Shown here: positions 8,342 to 18,536 of the stretch, one piece after another
Numbering within the stretch: the first letter of the stretch is position 1
How the letters are laid out: every line of letters begins with the position of its first letter
NCBI RefSeq assembly: GCF_018282095.1
Contig: NZ_CP074126.1
Location: forward strand, 1,188,501-1,252,500
Direction of reading: 5' to 3'
Source of the DNA: Pseudovibrio brasiliensis
GTDB lineage: Bacteria; Pseudomonadota; Alphaproteobacteria; Rhizobiales; Stappiaceae
Length of the DNA stretch: 64,000 nucleotides
Program-made: the position numbers and the translations under genes
The notes under the pieces: model-generated
Told to the model about the DNA's origin: nothing
Databases searched by the model: none
Seen by the model: only the letters and a program-made list of their open reading frames with translations

Positions 8342-9091
8342 ATGCTGGATAAACCGAACACTCAACTAGATGTCCTGCTCAAGGAAACCCCACTGCTAAA
8401 CTTCCGGGCGCCAACCATCCGCAAGCTTGTAGATCAGCGCCAATGGAAGGACTTATCTCCTTTTGATCGGGCAGGTGCAGTCTATGATTTTGTCCGCAAC
8501 GAAATCATGTTCGGATACAACAAGGCCGACAATATCCCTGCCAGTCAGGTGCTTGCCGATGGTATCGGTCAATGCAACACCAAGGGCACATTGCTCATGG
8601 CCCTGATGCGCGCAGTTGGCATCCCTTGCCGCCTGCACGGCTTCACCATCCATAAGGAGCTGCAGCGTGGTGTGGTGCCGGAGCTTGTTTACAAAATCGC
8701 CCCTGAGAACATCCTGCATTCCTGGGTGGAGATCTGGCTGGAAGACCGCTGGATCAATCTGGAAGGTTTTATTCTGGATGAGGCCTTTTTGAAAGCGCTG
8801 CAAAAGGAGTTCGCCTCAAGCCGCCAATCCTTGTGTGGTTACGGTGTCGGCACCAACTGCCTGAGTGCGCCTCAGGTCGACTGGCAGGGACAAGACACTT
8901 ACATCCAGAAAACCGGCATCAACAATGATTTCGGAACTTACGATAGTCCAGATGACTTTTATGCCGAGCATATGCAGGCGTTTTCGCCAGTGATGAAAGT
9001 GCTTTATGAAAATGGCATTCGTCACGTGATGAACTGGAAAACCAATCACATCCGTGCCGGAAAAGTACCTGCTATCCCATTGCGAGACTAA
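8342..9091 (+). CDS. transglutaminase-like (papain-fold) domain protein
   Basis: 249-residue cytosolic protein of the transglutaminase core superfamily. The nucleophile block GQCNTKGTLLMALMRAVGIPCR places Cys at residue 78. The His block HSWVEIWLEDRWINLEGF places His at about 126. Where the third residue is usually Asp (W-x-x-L-D), this protein has Glu, so the triad is C-H-E or the acid is elsewhere. Bacterial members are usually peptidases or amidases with unknown substrates. The ATG at 8342 was chosen because GGAG lies 6 bases before it; a TTG 12 bases upstream would overlap that site. No signal peptide is seen. It stands alone and ends at a bidirectional terminator. Confidence 0.8.
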   Translation: MLDKPNTQLDVLLKETPLLNFRAPTIRKLVDQRQWKDLSPFDRAGAVYDFVRNEIMFGYNKADNIPASQVLADGIGQCNTKGTLLMALMRAVGIPCRLHGFTIHKELQRGVVPELVYKIAPENILHSWVEIWLEDRWINLEGFILDEAFLKALQKEFASSRQSLCGYGVGTNCLSAPQVDWQGQDTYIQKTGINNDFGTYDSPDDFYAEHMQAFSPVMKVLYENGIRHVMNWKTNHIRAGKVPAIPLRD

Positions 9092-9104
9092 AGAAAACCA
9101 AAAA

Positions 9105-9132
9105 GAAAAGGGGCATCGCTGCCCCTTTAAAA
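9105..9132. terminator. bidirectional rho-independent terminator
   Basis: AAAGGGGC, a short loop and GCCCCTTT, with A-rich and T-rich flanks on both sides. It lies between the convergent transglutaminase-like gene and tldD. Confidence 0.85.
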
Positions 9133-9155
9133 CTCTTTTACTGATCTGAAACCAA

Positions 9156-10580
9156 TCAGGTCGCTGTGCCTCCAATGGTCATCTCATTGATGCGCATGGT
9201 TGGTTGACCTACGCCCACTGGCACACCCTGACCAGCCTTGCCGCAAGTACCAATACCCGGATCAAGTTTCAGGTCATTACCAATCATGGACACGCGCGTC
9301 AGGGCATCAGGACCGTTGCCGATCAACATGGCACCTTTCACAGGGGCTCCAATCTTACCGTTCTGAACGCGATAGGCTTCTGTGCAGGAGAACACGAACT
9401 TGCCGGAAGTGATATCAACCTGACCACCGCCAAAGGAAACAGCATAGATACCGTCCTCAAGGCTCTCAATGATCTCTTTCGGGTCTTTATCGCCAGCTTC
9501 CATGATTGTGTTGGTCATGCGTGGAAGTGGCTGATGTGAGAAGGACTCACGGCGGCCATTACCAGTCGGCTCAACACCCATCAAACGCGCGTTCTGGCGA
9601 TCCTGCATGTAGCCAACAAGAATACCGTCCTCAATCAGCGTCGTACGGCCAGTTGGCGTGCCTTCATCATCAACGGAGAGAGAGCCGCGACGCTTGGCAA
9701 TGGTGCCATCATCAACAATCGTCACGCCCTTCGCGGCCACCTGCTGACCCATCAGTCCAGCAAAAGCAGAGGTTTTCTTGCGGTTGAAATCGCCCTCAAG
9801 GCCATGGCCAACCGCTTCATGCAGCAGAATCCCCGGCCAGCCGTTGCCAAGCACAACATCAAACGTACCTGCCGGAGCCGGGATTGCTTCCAGATTGACC
9901 AGAGCCTGACGCAGCGCTTCATCAACCGCATGCTGCCAGCTGGTCTCTGCCACAAACTCACCAAACCCTTCGCGGCCACCAGAGCCATAGGACCCAGATT
10001 CCTGCTTGTCGCCATCACCAGCCACAATGGAAACGTTAAGGCGAACCAGCGGGCGTACGTCACGAATGCGGTGTCCATCAGCGCGTAGAATGTCGACGGT
10101 CTTCCAGCTGCCCGCTAAAGAAACAGTCACCTGCTGAACACGTGGGTCTTTCGCACGTGCATAGGCATCAATCTCTTGTAATAGCTGAACTTTCTCGGCA
10201 AAAGTCGGGCTCCCGATCGGATTTTCATCCGTGTAGAGCTTCTGGTTCGTGCGGGTTGGCGCCGCCGCATACGTGCCAGAATGTCCACTTTGCACGGACG
10301 CCACAGCATCAGCAGCACGTTTCAACGCAGCTTCGGAAATGTCGTCGGAATGAGCATAGCCAGAGGCTTCACCAACAACAGCGCGCAGGCCAAAGCCCTG
10401 ACCGGTGCTGAAGCTGGAAGATTTCAGGCGTCCGTTATCGAACACCAGGCCTTCGTTCTGGCTGTACTCCAGATAAAGTTCCCCATCATCGGCGCCTTTC
10501 AGCGCTGCCGCAGTGATCTGGCGCGCTGTCTCCTCGTCCAGTCCTGAGGTCTGGAGAAGATCAATCGGTTTATCGCTCAT
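9156..10580 (-). CDS. tldD: metalloprotease TldD
   Basis: TldD forms a heterodimeric zinc protease with TldE/PmbA that degrades unfolded peptides and matures some modified peptides such as microcins. At 474 residues it has the usual length. The zinc motif HEAVGHGLEGD is seen near residues 255-265, followed by the glycine-rich C-terminal PmbA/TldD domain (GGGQVDITSGKFVFSCTEAYRV) and the family ending around TCGKAGQGVPVGVGQPTMR. The ATG is preceded by GGAG at 8 bases. The partner gene tldE/pmbA is not in the window. Confidence 0.95.
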   Translation of the reverse strand: MSDKPIDLLQTSGLDEETARQITAAALKGADDGELYLEYSQNEGLVFDNGRLKSSSFSTGQGFGLRAVVGEASGYAHSDDISEAALKRAADAVASVQSGHSGTYAAAPTRTNQKLYTDENPIGSPTFAEKVQLLQEIDAYARAKDPRVQQVTVSLAGSWKTVDILRADGHRIRDVRPLVRLNVSIVAGDGDKQESGSYGSGGREGFGEFVAETSWQHAVDEALRQALVNLEAIPAPAGTFDVVLGNGWPGILLHEAVGHGLEGDFNRKKTSAFAGLMGQQVAAKGVTIVDDGTIAKRRGSLSVDDEGTPTGRTTLIEDGILVGYMQDRQNARLMGVEPTGNGRRESFSHQPLPRMTNTIMEAGDKDPKEIIESLEDGIYAVSFGGGQVDITSGKFVFSCTEAYRVQNGKIGAPVKGAMLIGNGPDALTRVSMIGNDLKLDPGIGTCGKAGQGVPVGVGQPTMRINEMTIGGTAT

Positions 10581-10696
10581 GGGTAAAACTCCGAAATAAA
10601 TGGATTTGCTCTGTTGTGGCGAACAATCCGTGCACTTTCAAGGCTTACTCGTCAATAAAGGGGGAGGGAAGCCCATCGCTCCCAGGTATTTGAGGG

Positions 10697-11302
10697 TCAG
10701 TGTAGAAAGGCAAGCACCAAACCGGCACAAACCAGAACTGCACCGGAAACCCGGTCGAGCCTGAACTTGGCCGAGGGTGCAGACATCCAGTTGCGCCAAT
10801 ATCCGCCAAGAATGGCAATCAACCCATCAATCAAAACCGCCATCACCAGATAAGTCGCGCCCATAAGAGCAAGCTGTGGGTCGGGAAGGGAGGCCTTGTC
10901 GATGAACTGCGGAAAGAAAGCTGCCATGAACAGCAGGGACTTGGGGTTGGAGAGGCCAACCAGAAAACCGATTTTCAAGTGCTTACGCCCATGACTCTCA
11001 ATTTTGTCAAGCCGCCCGGCACGCAGCCAGCTGGAGATGCCAAGAAAGATCAGGTAGGCAGCACCGCCCAACTGAATGATCTCAAATGCATCAGGGTACG
11101 TGCGAACCACCCAGGAAAGGCCCAGAATAACGGCAAGAATTTGCACCGCCTGAGCGATGGTCATACCGGCCATAACAATCAACCCGGTTGCAGTGCCTTC
11201 TCGTGTCGATTTCGCCAGTATCATCATTATGTTGGGGCCGGGAATAGCAAGCAGTATGAAGGTTGCAGCAATAAACCCAAGATAAAGGCTGATAGTCATC
11301 AT
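10697..11302 (-). CDS. LysE/RhtB family amino-acid exporter
   Basis: 201-residue inner-membrane protein with six predicted hydrophobic segments and the LysE/RhtB N-terminal block LLAIPGPNIMMILAKSTREG (PGP motif, residues 18-37). A central GLSNPKSLLFMAAFFPQF block matches the family. These proteins export amino acids such as lysine, threonine or homoserine lactone; the substrate cannot be read here. I start at the ATG-ATG at 11302. An in-frame upstream extension to 11395 is Cys- and Ser-rich and does not fit the family. A second, diverged LysE-type gene follows upstream in the same direction. Confidence 0.88.
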   Translation of the reverse strand: MMTISLYLGFIAATFILLAIPGPNIMMILAKSTREGTATGLIVMAGMTIAQAVQILAVILGLSWVVRTYPDAFEIIQLGGAAYLIFLGISSWLRAGRLDKIESHGRKHLKIGFLVGLSNPKSLLFMAAFFPQFIDKASLPDPQLALMGATYLVMAVLIDGLIAILGGYWRNWMSAPSAKFRLDRVSGAVLVCAGLVLAFLH

Positions 11303-11441
11303 CTGGATCCAATACCCGACGCGATGTTCCTGAAGGCAGCTGTCGCAGAGCAAACTGCTGCTTGGAGATGCTCCCAACATGCATAGGTTCCGCAATCAAA
11401 CCCTTGGGATTTCTGCGAGAGTTTTAAGCAAGCTCTCTGTT

Positions 11442-12059
11442 TCATCGGAAAACCAGCAGGCCCATCAGAAAAACACCCGCTGTCAAAAGCACACCGCTGT
11501 TAAACCGCTTCAGAATGTCTTCTATGCGTGGTGACCGGATCAAACGCTCCACCAGCCCGCCTCCAAGAACAAGCGGCAAGTCCAGACAAGTGGCGATGAG
11601 CAGGAAGGTGGCGCCAAGAAGAACAAACTGGCCGTCAACGGGATGAGTATGATTGAGAAAATGAGGAAACAGAGCTGCGAGGAAGATGAGGGTTTTGGGA
11701 TTGGCGATGCTGATAGTGAAACCCGTGAGAAAGTCTGAGCCTTGGCCACTGGGCTCCTGGATTTTTCCATCCGCAGCCCGCCACCTGCAAACACCAAGAT
11801 AAATCAGATAGGCTGCCCCCAATACGGTCACAACCTCAAATACATAGGGGTAGCTTACAATCAGCCAGGAAAGCCCGAAGGAGACCAGTATCACCTGAAT
11901 GGCTTCAGCGGCTTTCACGCCAATAAGGGTAAAGAGCCCAGCAAAAGTGCCACCTGATGCGGATCTGGAAAGGATCAGCATTTTGCTGGCGTCAGGCACG
12001 GACATGATAACCAATGTCGTGACAACAAACGCGATATAGACATGCATTGCTATGGGCAC
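11442..12059 (-). CDS. LysE/RhtB family exporter, diverged
   Basis: 205-residue membrane protein of the LysE/RhtB family, with six hydrophobic segments and the SIANPKTLIFLAALFPHFL block that matches its neighbour. The normally conserved PGP of the first helix is replaced by VPDAS (residues 21-25), so transport properties may differ. It starts with GTG, preceded by AGGTG; an ATG four codons downstream is an alternative. It is 139 bases upstream of the first LysE-type gene on the same strand, so the two may be co-transcribed. A role in exporting small metabolites is inferred only from family. Confidence 0.82.
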   Translation of the reverse strand: MPIAMHVYIAFVVTTLVIMSVPDASKMLILSRSASGGTFAGLFTLIGVKAAEAIQVILVSFGLSWLIVSYPYVFEVVTVLGAAYLIYLGVCRWRAADGKIQEPSGQGSDFLTGFTISIANPKTLIFLAALFPHFLNHTHPVDGQFVLLGATFLLIATCLDLPLVLGGGLVERLIRSPRIEDILKRFNSGVLLTAGVFLMGLLVFR

Positions 12060-12251
12060 GGCTCACCTGCAAGGGGCTGTTTTCTGTTCTGACGGGCCGA
12101 TGTAGCCGCAATCAATCAGAATGTGCCTTCATAAAAAACTGCCTATCGAATATAGGGTGCAAAAACCCTTTGCCCGGCCATCACCATTTTAGGAAAACTA
12201 AGAGGGCTCTTGGTTCGATAGCGTTCTATTTCAATGCAATAAGATAATGTA

Positions 12252-12830
12252 ATGATGACACTTCAATACTTTAAAGCACAGGCAAGGAACAACGCCTGGG
12301 CCAACTACCGGCTCCTCACCAGCTGCCAAAACCTGTCAAAAGAAGAGCTGACCGCAGAGCGAACCAGTTTCTTCCCCTCCATTTTGATGAGCTTGAACCA
12401 CATCCTCACCGTTGACTGGTTCTATGTCAGCGCTCTTGAAGGAATGCCACTCGGCATCCGTGCTTTCGATCCTGAGTATCCATTTGATGAACTCGCACCG
12501 CTTTTCGAGGCGCAAAGAAAGAGCGATACCAAGCTGATCGATCTTGTTGACGCTCTGGAGCCATCTGATCTTTCGCGAATGCTCGTGCTGCGAGAAGATA
12601 AACCGTTGAGTGAGCAGGCAGACAGGATTCTACTGCATCTCTTCCAACATCAGATCCACCACCGCGGGCAAGTGCATGCCATGCTGAGCGGAACCTCCTT
12701 CAAACCTCCGCAGCTGGACGAGTTCTTCTTGGGGAATGAGATGGAACAGGCCGCCCGTAAAGACGACTTTGCTGCTCTTGGTTTTACTGAGACAGATATC
12801 TGGCCGGAGCCTGAAAAGCAGAAGGGCTGA
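12252..12830 (+). CDS. DinB-fold metal-binding protein
   Basis: 192-residue DinB/YfiT-like four-helix bundle protein. The N-terminal block YFKAQARNNAWANYRLL and the later SLNHILTVDWFYV and HLFQHQIHHRGQVHAML blocks supply the metal-binding histidines typical of the family. Members include damage-inducible DinB proteins and thiol-dependent transferases using mycothiol or bacillithiol; in proteobacteria the activity is mostly unknown. It begins with two ATG codons at 12252 and 12255 and stands alone, diverging from the LysE-type genes. Confidence 0.85.
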   Translation: MMTLQYFKAQARNNAWANYRLLTSCQNLSKEELTAERTSFFPSILMSLNHILTVDWFYVSALEGMPLGIRAFDPEYPFDELAPLFEAQRKSDTKLIDLVDALEPSDLSRMLVLREDKPLSEQADRILLHLFQHQIHHRGQVHAMLSGTSFKPPQLDEFFLGNEMEQAARKDDFAALGFTETDIWPEPEKQKG

Positions 12831-12861
12831 GAAACGGGATCAATGCGACCTTGAAAAGACA

Positions 12862-12893
12862 AAAGCCGAAGCGATTAACATCACATCGGCTTT
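12862..12893. terminator. hairpin between convergent DinB and IalB-like genes
   Basis: AAAGCCGA (12862-12869) and TCGGCTTT (12886-12893) are perfect complements with a 16-base loop, flanked by A/T-rich sequence on both sides. It is a probable bidirectional terminator. Confidence 0.55.
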
Positions 12894-12920
12894 CAGCTTA
12901 CTTGTAAGAAAAGCGAGGGC

Positions 12921-13448
12921 TTATGGAAGAGCCGCAATCGCTTCCTTCAAACCAGTCAGGGAGATCGGAATACCGATGCCTTCTTCTGGTGTTTCAAAGA
13001 TAATGAAGGTCGCAGTCTGGCCATTGGTCAGCTTGTCGATCAGGTCTTTTTCCAGCATCGCTTCAGAAACGCAGCCGCTTGGTGCTGGCAGACAGCGGAT
13101 AAAGGGCATACGGCCAACATCTTTGCCATCAACATTCAGGCCAAGCTGCATAGGCAGCAGAACGCCCAGTGGAGCGAGAATGCGCAAAACGGTTGCTTGC
13201 TGGTCAGCCGTCTTAAGAATGATCGCTGTCAGGCCCACGGTATCGCGCGCAGAATCTGTAACGCTTTGAATAAGAGCACACTGCTCGACGTTGGATCCCG
13301 GAGAAGTGGCGCAACGCTGCTGCCAATCACCAAACTCGCCCTTCAGTTCGCCGAGTGCCTGTTGCGCATGGCCTGCACCGGAAAACCCGACGGTGCTCGC
13401 CATTGTCATCGCAACTGTTAAAGTCAGCGTGCGTAAAAACTGCTTCAA
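12921..13448 (-). CDS. invasion-associated locus B (IalB) family protein
   Basis: 175-residue exported protein of the IalB family (PF06776), named after a Bartonella protein linked to erythrocyte entry but widespread in free-living alphaproteobacteria. A signal peptide covers residues 1-28 (MKQFLRTL, hydrophobic core, GHAQQ cleavage region). The mature part shows the family pattern GDWQQRCATS, CALIQ, RMPFIRCLPAPSGC and the closing GFETPEEGIGIPISLTG-like block, with paired cysteines likely in disulfides. The start is TTG: GAGGAAGG lies just upstream and the basic n-region of the signal peptide would be lost with the internal ATGs. The function in this organism is unknown. Confidence 0.87.
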   Translation of the reverse strand: MKQFLRTLTLTVAMTMASTVGFSGAGHAQQALGELKGEFGDWQQRCATSPGSNVEQCALIQSVTDSARDTVGLTAIILKTADQQATVLRILAPLGVLLPMQLGLNVDGKDVGRMPFIRCLPAPSGCVSEAMLEKDLIDKLTNGQTATFIIFETPEEGIGIPISLTGLKEAIAALP

Positions 13449-13993
13449 AAAACCTTCCTCCAGTTCACTGGCTACGCAGTGCCTGTCTCCTCAACCAGTC
13501 GGCGAGGGGTGCTTCCCTAAAATATTGGAATACCGCTCCTGATGTCAAAGCGCAAACTGGCATTATTCGCTGTCCACTTAACTGACGGGGAAGGAGGGTT
13601 CCGACTCACTTTGTTCACGCCGAGGTAACGATCCTTTTTGCCGATAAAGTGACGATTTGGTGTGTGAAATTAGACGCGTGGATAGAAATGATCGATTTTC
13701 TTTATAGGGGAAAGTAACTAGGTGAAAACACTAGAGCGGGCTCAAAATCCCATTGCATCTGCGGATTTCTTATGTTTTTTGTCACCCACATTGATCGAAG
13801 TCAAATGATACTGCGACTTATAGTCGCTATAACCTAAGGGGAATCGCGTAGAAACCCTTATTGGGTTAATATGTCGCAGGGATTCACGCAGGTGTGAGGA
13901 CTGGTCGGACGGGCCAAAGTGGGCACCCCACGTGCGTGAACAAGAAGAGGATTGCCGTTTCGGCGGCATTAAGAGGGACAGGGAGCGCAAGAC
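13449..13993. other. 545-base divergent control region between ialB-like gene and ctaC
   Basis: No convincing gene. It holds an FNR-like box at 13791-13804 and, 8 bases further, a perfect dyad GCGACT-TAT-AGTCGC (13813-13827). A 9-codon reading frame starts at ATG 13871 but has no distinctive content. GGGAG at 13981 serves ctaC. The promoter of the oxidase operon must lie here, but I cannot fix its -10 and -35. Confidence 0.7.
13791..13804. promoter_or_regulatory. FNR/FixK-like binding site upstream of the aa3 oxidase operon
   Basis: TTGATCGAAGTCAA matches the Crp/Fnr-family consensus TTGAT-N4-ATCAA at 9 of 10 defined positions. It lies about 190 bases before ctaC. In other alphaproteobacteria FnrL/FixK-type proteins adjust terminal oxidases to oxygen supply, so oxygen-dependent control of this operon is inferred. 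Confidence 0.5.
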
Positions 13994-14920
13994 GTGATGA
14001 AGCTCTTGAAGCATCACCTGGCGGCCGTTGCTGCGATTGTAGCAATTGGACTGACGGGTTTTATGGCAGGTGCGGCCAGTGCTGCACAGCCAACGCCGTG
14101 GCAGCTGGGTATGCAGCCTGCGGCGACGACAGTGATGGAAGACATTCGCTGGTTTAACGATTTTACTCTTATCATTATGGCCGGCGTGACAGTATTTGTA
14201 GCAATTCTGCTGCTTGTTGTGATGATCCGGTTCCGCAAGAAGGCGAACCCAACGCCATCTCGCACTTCACACAACACCATGATCGAGGTTGTCTGGACCG
14301 TTGTTCCAATCCTCATTCTGGTGATGATCTCAGTTCCGTCTTTCCGTTTGCTCTTCAAGCAGCTTGATATCCCTGAATACGAAATGACCATCAAGGCTAC
14401 TGGCTACCAGTGGTACTGGGGTTACGAGTATGCCGACGAAGGCATGGAAGACGTGTCTTTCGACGCGTTGATGATTCAGGACGACGAGCGCGCTGGCATC
14501 ATGGCTGAAAAAGGCCTGACAGACGCAGAACTTCCTCGCCTCCTTGCAACGGACTACAACATCGTTGTTCCAGTCGACACCACCGTGCGTGTTCAGGTGA
14601 CAGCAGCTGACGTGATCCACTCATTCGCTGTTCCTGCATTTGGCATCAAGATCGACGCCGTTCCATACCGCCTCAACGAAACCTGGTTCCGTGCTGATAA
14701 CACCGGCATGTTCTACGGCCAGTGTTCTGAGCTTTGCGGTAAGGACCATGCGTTCATGCCAATCGCCGTTCAGGTCGTGACCAAAGAGCAGTACCAGGCC
14801 TGGGCCGAAGCTGCGAAGTCCGACGTCGACGAAGCGAATACACTTCTCGCAAAACTGATTGCTGATGAGAAGAAGGTTGCTGCCACCGCAGCCACCGACG
14901 TGAAGGTTGCGTCCCGTTAA
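13994..14920 (+). CDS. ctaC: cytochrome c oxidase subunit II
   Basis: Subunit II of the aa3-type cytochrome c oxidase, which receives electrons from cytochrome c at the periplasmic CuA centre. An N-terminal signal peptide (to about residue 30) precedes two membrane segments around residues 60-80 and 95-120. The CuA ligands are seen in GQCSELCGKDHAFMP near residues 242-256, with the upstream His in DVIHSFAVPAFGIK. The conserved aromatic patch GYQWYWGYEY is present. The 308-residue length is normal. GTG at 13994 is 8 bases after GGGAG; the ATG directly after it at 13997 is the alternative start. It opens the ctaC-ctaD-ctaB-coxF-ctaG-ctaE operon. Confidence 0.96.
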   Translation: MMKLLKHHLAAVAAIVAIGLTGFMAGAASAAQPTPWQLGMQPAATTVMEDIRWFNDFTLIIMAGVTVFVAILLLVVMIRFRKKANPTPSRTSHNTMIEVVWTVVPILILVMISVPSFRLLFKQLDIPEYEMTIKATGYQWYWGYEYADEGMEDVSFDALMIQDDERAGIMAEKGLTDAELPRLLATDYNIVVPVDTTVRVQVTAADVIHSFAVPAFGIKIDAVPYRLNETWFRADNTGMFYGQCSELCGKDHAFMPIAVQVVTKEQYQAWAEAAKSDVDEANTLLAKLIADEKKVAATAATDVKVASR

Positions 14921-14933
14921 TCGGGACCACTGA

Positions 14934-16595
<1,662 letters not shown>

Positions 16596-16608
16596 CTGGC
16601 CTGAGATT

Positions 16609-16633
16609 ACCGGGGGCGCTCAATGCCCCCGGT
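16609..16633. other. strong GC hairpin between ctaD and ctaB
   Basis: ACCGGGGGC (16609-16617) and GCCCCCGGT (16625-16633) form a perfect 9-bp stem with a 7-base loop. No U-run follows, so it is more likely an mRNA-stabilising or processing element than a full terminator. It could set a higher level of ctaCD message than of the assembly genes downstream. Confidence 0.7.
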
Positions 16634-16735
16634 GCTAGCCGAAGCACAAGACCCGGAAGTGCTCCAATGTTCCGGGAATGAAGCCAAGAACGCTGAAAAC
16701 AGTACAGGCTTCTCCATCGCGACAGAGGTACAGGC

Positions 16736-17668
16736 ATGACAATGCTGGATCAGACACAAGGACTTCAGGAAGACGTTACCGATCTGGGCGGTCGTGGCAG
16801 CGTTTCCGATTACATCGCGTTGCTCAAGCCGCGGGTAATGTCCCTTGTTGTGTTCACAGCAGCTGTTGGCCTTGTCATGGCGCCGGGCAACCAGCACCCA
16901 TTCCTCAGCTTCATTTCTATTTTCTGCATCGCCATTGGTGGCGGTGCATCCGGGGCGCTAAACATGTGGTGGGATGCAGACATTGATGCTGTTATGTCCC
17001 GCACCAAAAAGCGCCCGATCCCTGCAGGTAAAATCACGCGCGAAGAAGCCTTTGCATTCGGCATGGTGCTTTCTTTCGGTTCCGTCCTGACACTCGGTCT
17101 GGTCGCGAACTGGGTCGCAGCTGGCCTGCTGGCATTCACTATTTTCTTCTACGTTGTCATCTACACAATGTGGCTCAAGCGCAGCACGCCGCAGAACATT
17201 GTAATCGGTGGTGCAGCTGGCGCGCTCCCTCCAATGGTTGGTTGGGCTGCGGTCACTGGCGACGTTACTCTGGTCAGCATTGCGCTGTTCATGATCACTT
17301 TCACTTGGACACCTCCTCACTTCTGGGCATTGGCGCTGGTTAAAAACGGCGACTATCAGGAAGCGGGTGTTCCAATGCTGCCGGTCGTTGCTGGTGAAAC
17401 CGCAACCCGTCATCAGATCGTTCTCTATTCCCTGCTGCTTCTGCCAGTTGGTATGTCTCCATACTTCCTGGGCTTCGCATCTGCCTTCTTCGGTGTTGGC
17501 TCTGCGATCCTTGGTCTGGTGTTCCTTGGCTACGCAATCCGCGTCTGGAAAGTGCGCGAAGGCGATGCCGCCAAGAAAGCAGCAATGTCTCTCTTCAAGT
17601 TCTCACTGTTCTATCTCATGCTGATTTTCGCTGGGTTGCTCGCTGAGAACATGATTGGTCTGGTCTAA
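16736..17668 (+). CDS. ctaB: protoheme IX farnesyltransferase (heme O synthase)
   Basis: Membrane prenyltransferase that adds a farnesyl group to heme B to give heme O, the precursor of heme A for the oxidase encoded around it. At 310 residues with about nine membrane segments it fits the UbiA superfamily. The first Asp-rich block, [21 protein letters not shown], is near residues 79-99. The second conserved block, [24 protein letters not shown], is near residues 140-163. A ribosome site AGAGG lies 9 bases before the ATG. It lies inside the cta operon, 140 bases after ctaD. Confidence 0.96.
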   Translation: MTMLDQTQGLQEDVTDLGGRGSVSDYIALLKPRVMSLVVFTAAVGLVMAPGNQHPFLSFISIFCIAIGGGASGALNMWWDADIDAVMSRTKKRPIPAGKITREEAFAFGMVLSFGSVLTLGLVANWVAAGLLAFTIFFYVVIYTMWLKRSTPQNIVIGGAAGALPPMVGWAAVTGDVTLVSIALFMITFTWTPPHFWALALVKNGDYQEAGVPMLPVVAGETATRHQIVLYSLLLLPVGMSPYFLGFASAFFGVGSAILGLVFLGYAIRVWKVREGDAAKKAAMSLFKFSLFYLMLIFAGLLAENMIGLV

Positions 17669-17691
17669 CGCACAACAGGAAAGAGAAGAAA

Positions 17692-17847
17692 ATGAGCAAG
17701 CAAAAGGCAGTTCTTTCTGAAGAGCAAATCAAGACCCGTCGTGGCCGTTCTGTGGCGCTTGCAGTCACTCTGGCTGTGCTGGTTGCCATGTTTTACGTCG
17801 TCACTATCGTAAAGCTTGGTCCAGGCATCATTGATCGCCCGCTGTAA
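17692..17847 (+). CDS. small CoxF-like membrane protein
   Basis: 51-residue protein: MSKQKAVLSEEQ, an Arg-rich stretch (TRRGRS), then one membrane segment (about residues 20-40) and the ending KLGPGIIDRPL. AGGAAAGAG precedes the ATG. Its place between ctaB and ctaG, its size and the ending match the small CoxF-type proteins found in alphaproteobacterial cta operons. Family role is unproven; it may assist oxidase assembly or be a minor subunit. It ends 9 bases before ctaG, so translation may be coupled. Confidence 0.85.
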   Translation: MSKQKAVLSEEQIKTRRGRSVALAVTLAVLVAMFYVVTIVKLGPGIIDRPL

Positions 17848-17856
17848 GAGACGCTG

Positions 17857-18480
17857 ATGACTGATCAAAACTCAGAAACTGCAGAACAAGCAAAAGCAAA
17901 CCGCAGCAACGCTACCGTTGCCGTGATTTGCGCTGGTGTGTTCTTCGGAATGGTTGGTCTGTCCTTCGCTGCTGTCCCGCTTTATCAGCTCTTCTGTCAG
18001 GTGACGGGCTATGGCGGAACCACTCAGCGCGCAGAAGAGGCATCCGACACAATTCTCGATCGTGAGATCATCGTGAGCTTTGACGCCAACGTCGCTCCGG
18101 GTCTGGATTGGGACTTTAAACCGAAACAGAAGAAGGTCCGCGTGAAACTCGGTCAAATGACTGAGATCATGTACGAAGCCAAAAGCCTTGCGCAGCAGGT
18201 TTCAACCGGAACCTCCACCTTCAATGTGGCCCCTTTCGAAGTGGGGGGCTACTTCAACAAAATTGATTGCTTCTGCTTTACCGAGCAACCGCTCCAGTCA
18301 GGAGAGTCAATCGATATGCCGGTCGTGTTTTTCATCGATCCGGAACTGGACAAGGACGAAAGCCTGAAAAACATCAAGGAAATCACCTTGTCCTACACCT
18401 TCTTTGAATTGCCGAAAGACGGCGAGGAAGAAACAGCTGCAGTGGCTTCTCCAAGCGATGCGGCCACTGACAAGCTTTAG
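17857..18480 (+). CDS. ctaG: cytochrome c oxidase assembly protein CtaG (Cox11)
   Basis: Copper chaperone that delivers copper to the CuB site of subunit I. It has one N-terminal membrane anchor (about residues 22-45) and a periplasmic immunoglobulin-like domain. The copper-binding CFCFTEQPLQSGES block is near residue 138, with a further conserved Cys in the LFCQVTGYGG block after the membrane segment. Length (207) and the AVPLYQLFCQVTGYGGTTQ signature are typical of Cox11. The gene belongs to the oxidase operon, downstream of the CoxF-like gene and upstream of ctaE. Confidence 0.96.
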   Translation: MTDQNSETAEQAKANRSNATVAVICAGVFFGMVGLSFAAVPLYQLFCQVTGYGGTTQRAEEASDTILDREIIVSFDANVAPGLDWDFKPKQKKVRVKLGQMTEIMYEAKSLAQQVSTGTSTFNVAPFEVGGYFNKIDCFCFTEQPLQSGESIDMPVVFFIDPELDKDESLKNIKEITLSYTFFELPKDGEEETAAVASPSDAATDKL

Positions 18481-18513
18481 GTCGCGAGACGGATCTGCTT
18501 TAGCAGAAGCGAC
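18481..18513. other. intra-operon hairpin between ctaG and ctaE
   Basis: TCTGCT-TT-AGCAGA (18494-18507) is enclosed by GTCGC (18481-18485) and GCGAC (18509-18513). It starts directly after the ctaG stop and is followed by the ctaE ribosome site GGGGAG. No U-run of note follows apart from CTTTTTG at 18514, so weak termination is possible. Confidence 0.6.
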
Positions 18514-18536
18514 CTTTTTGAAATGGGGAGAAAGAT

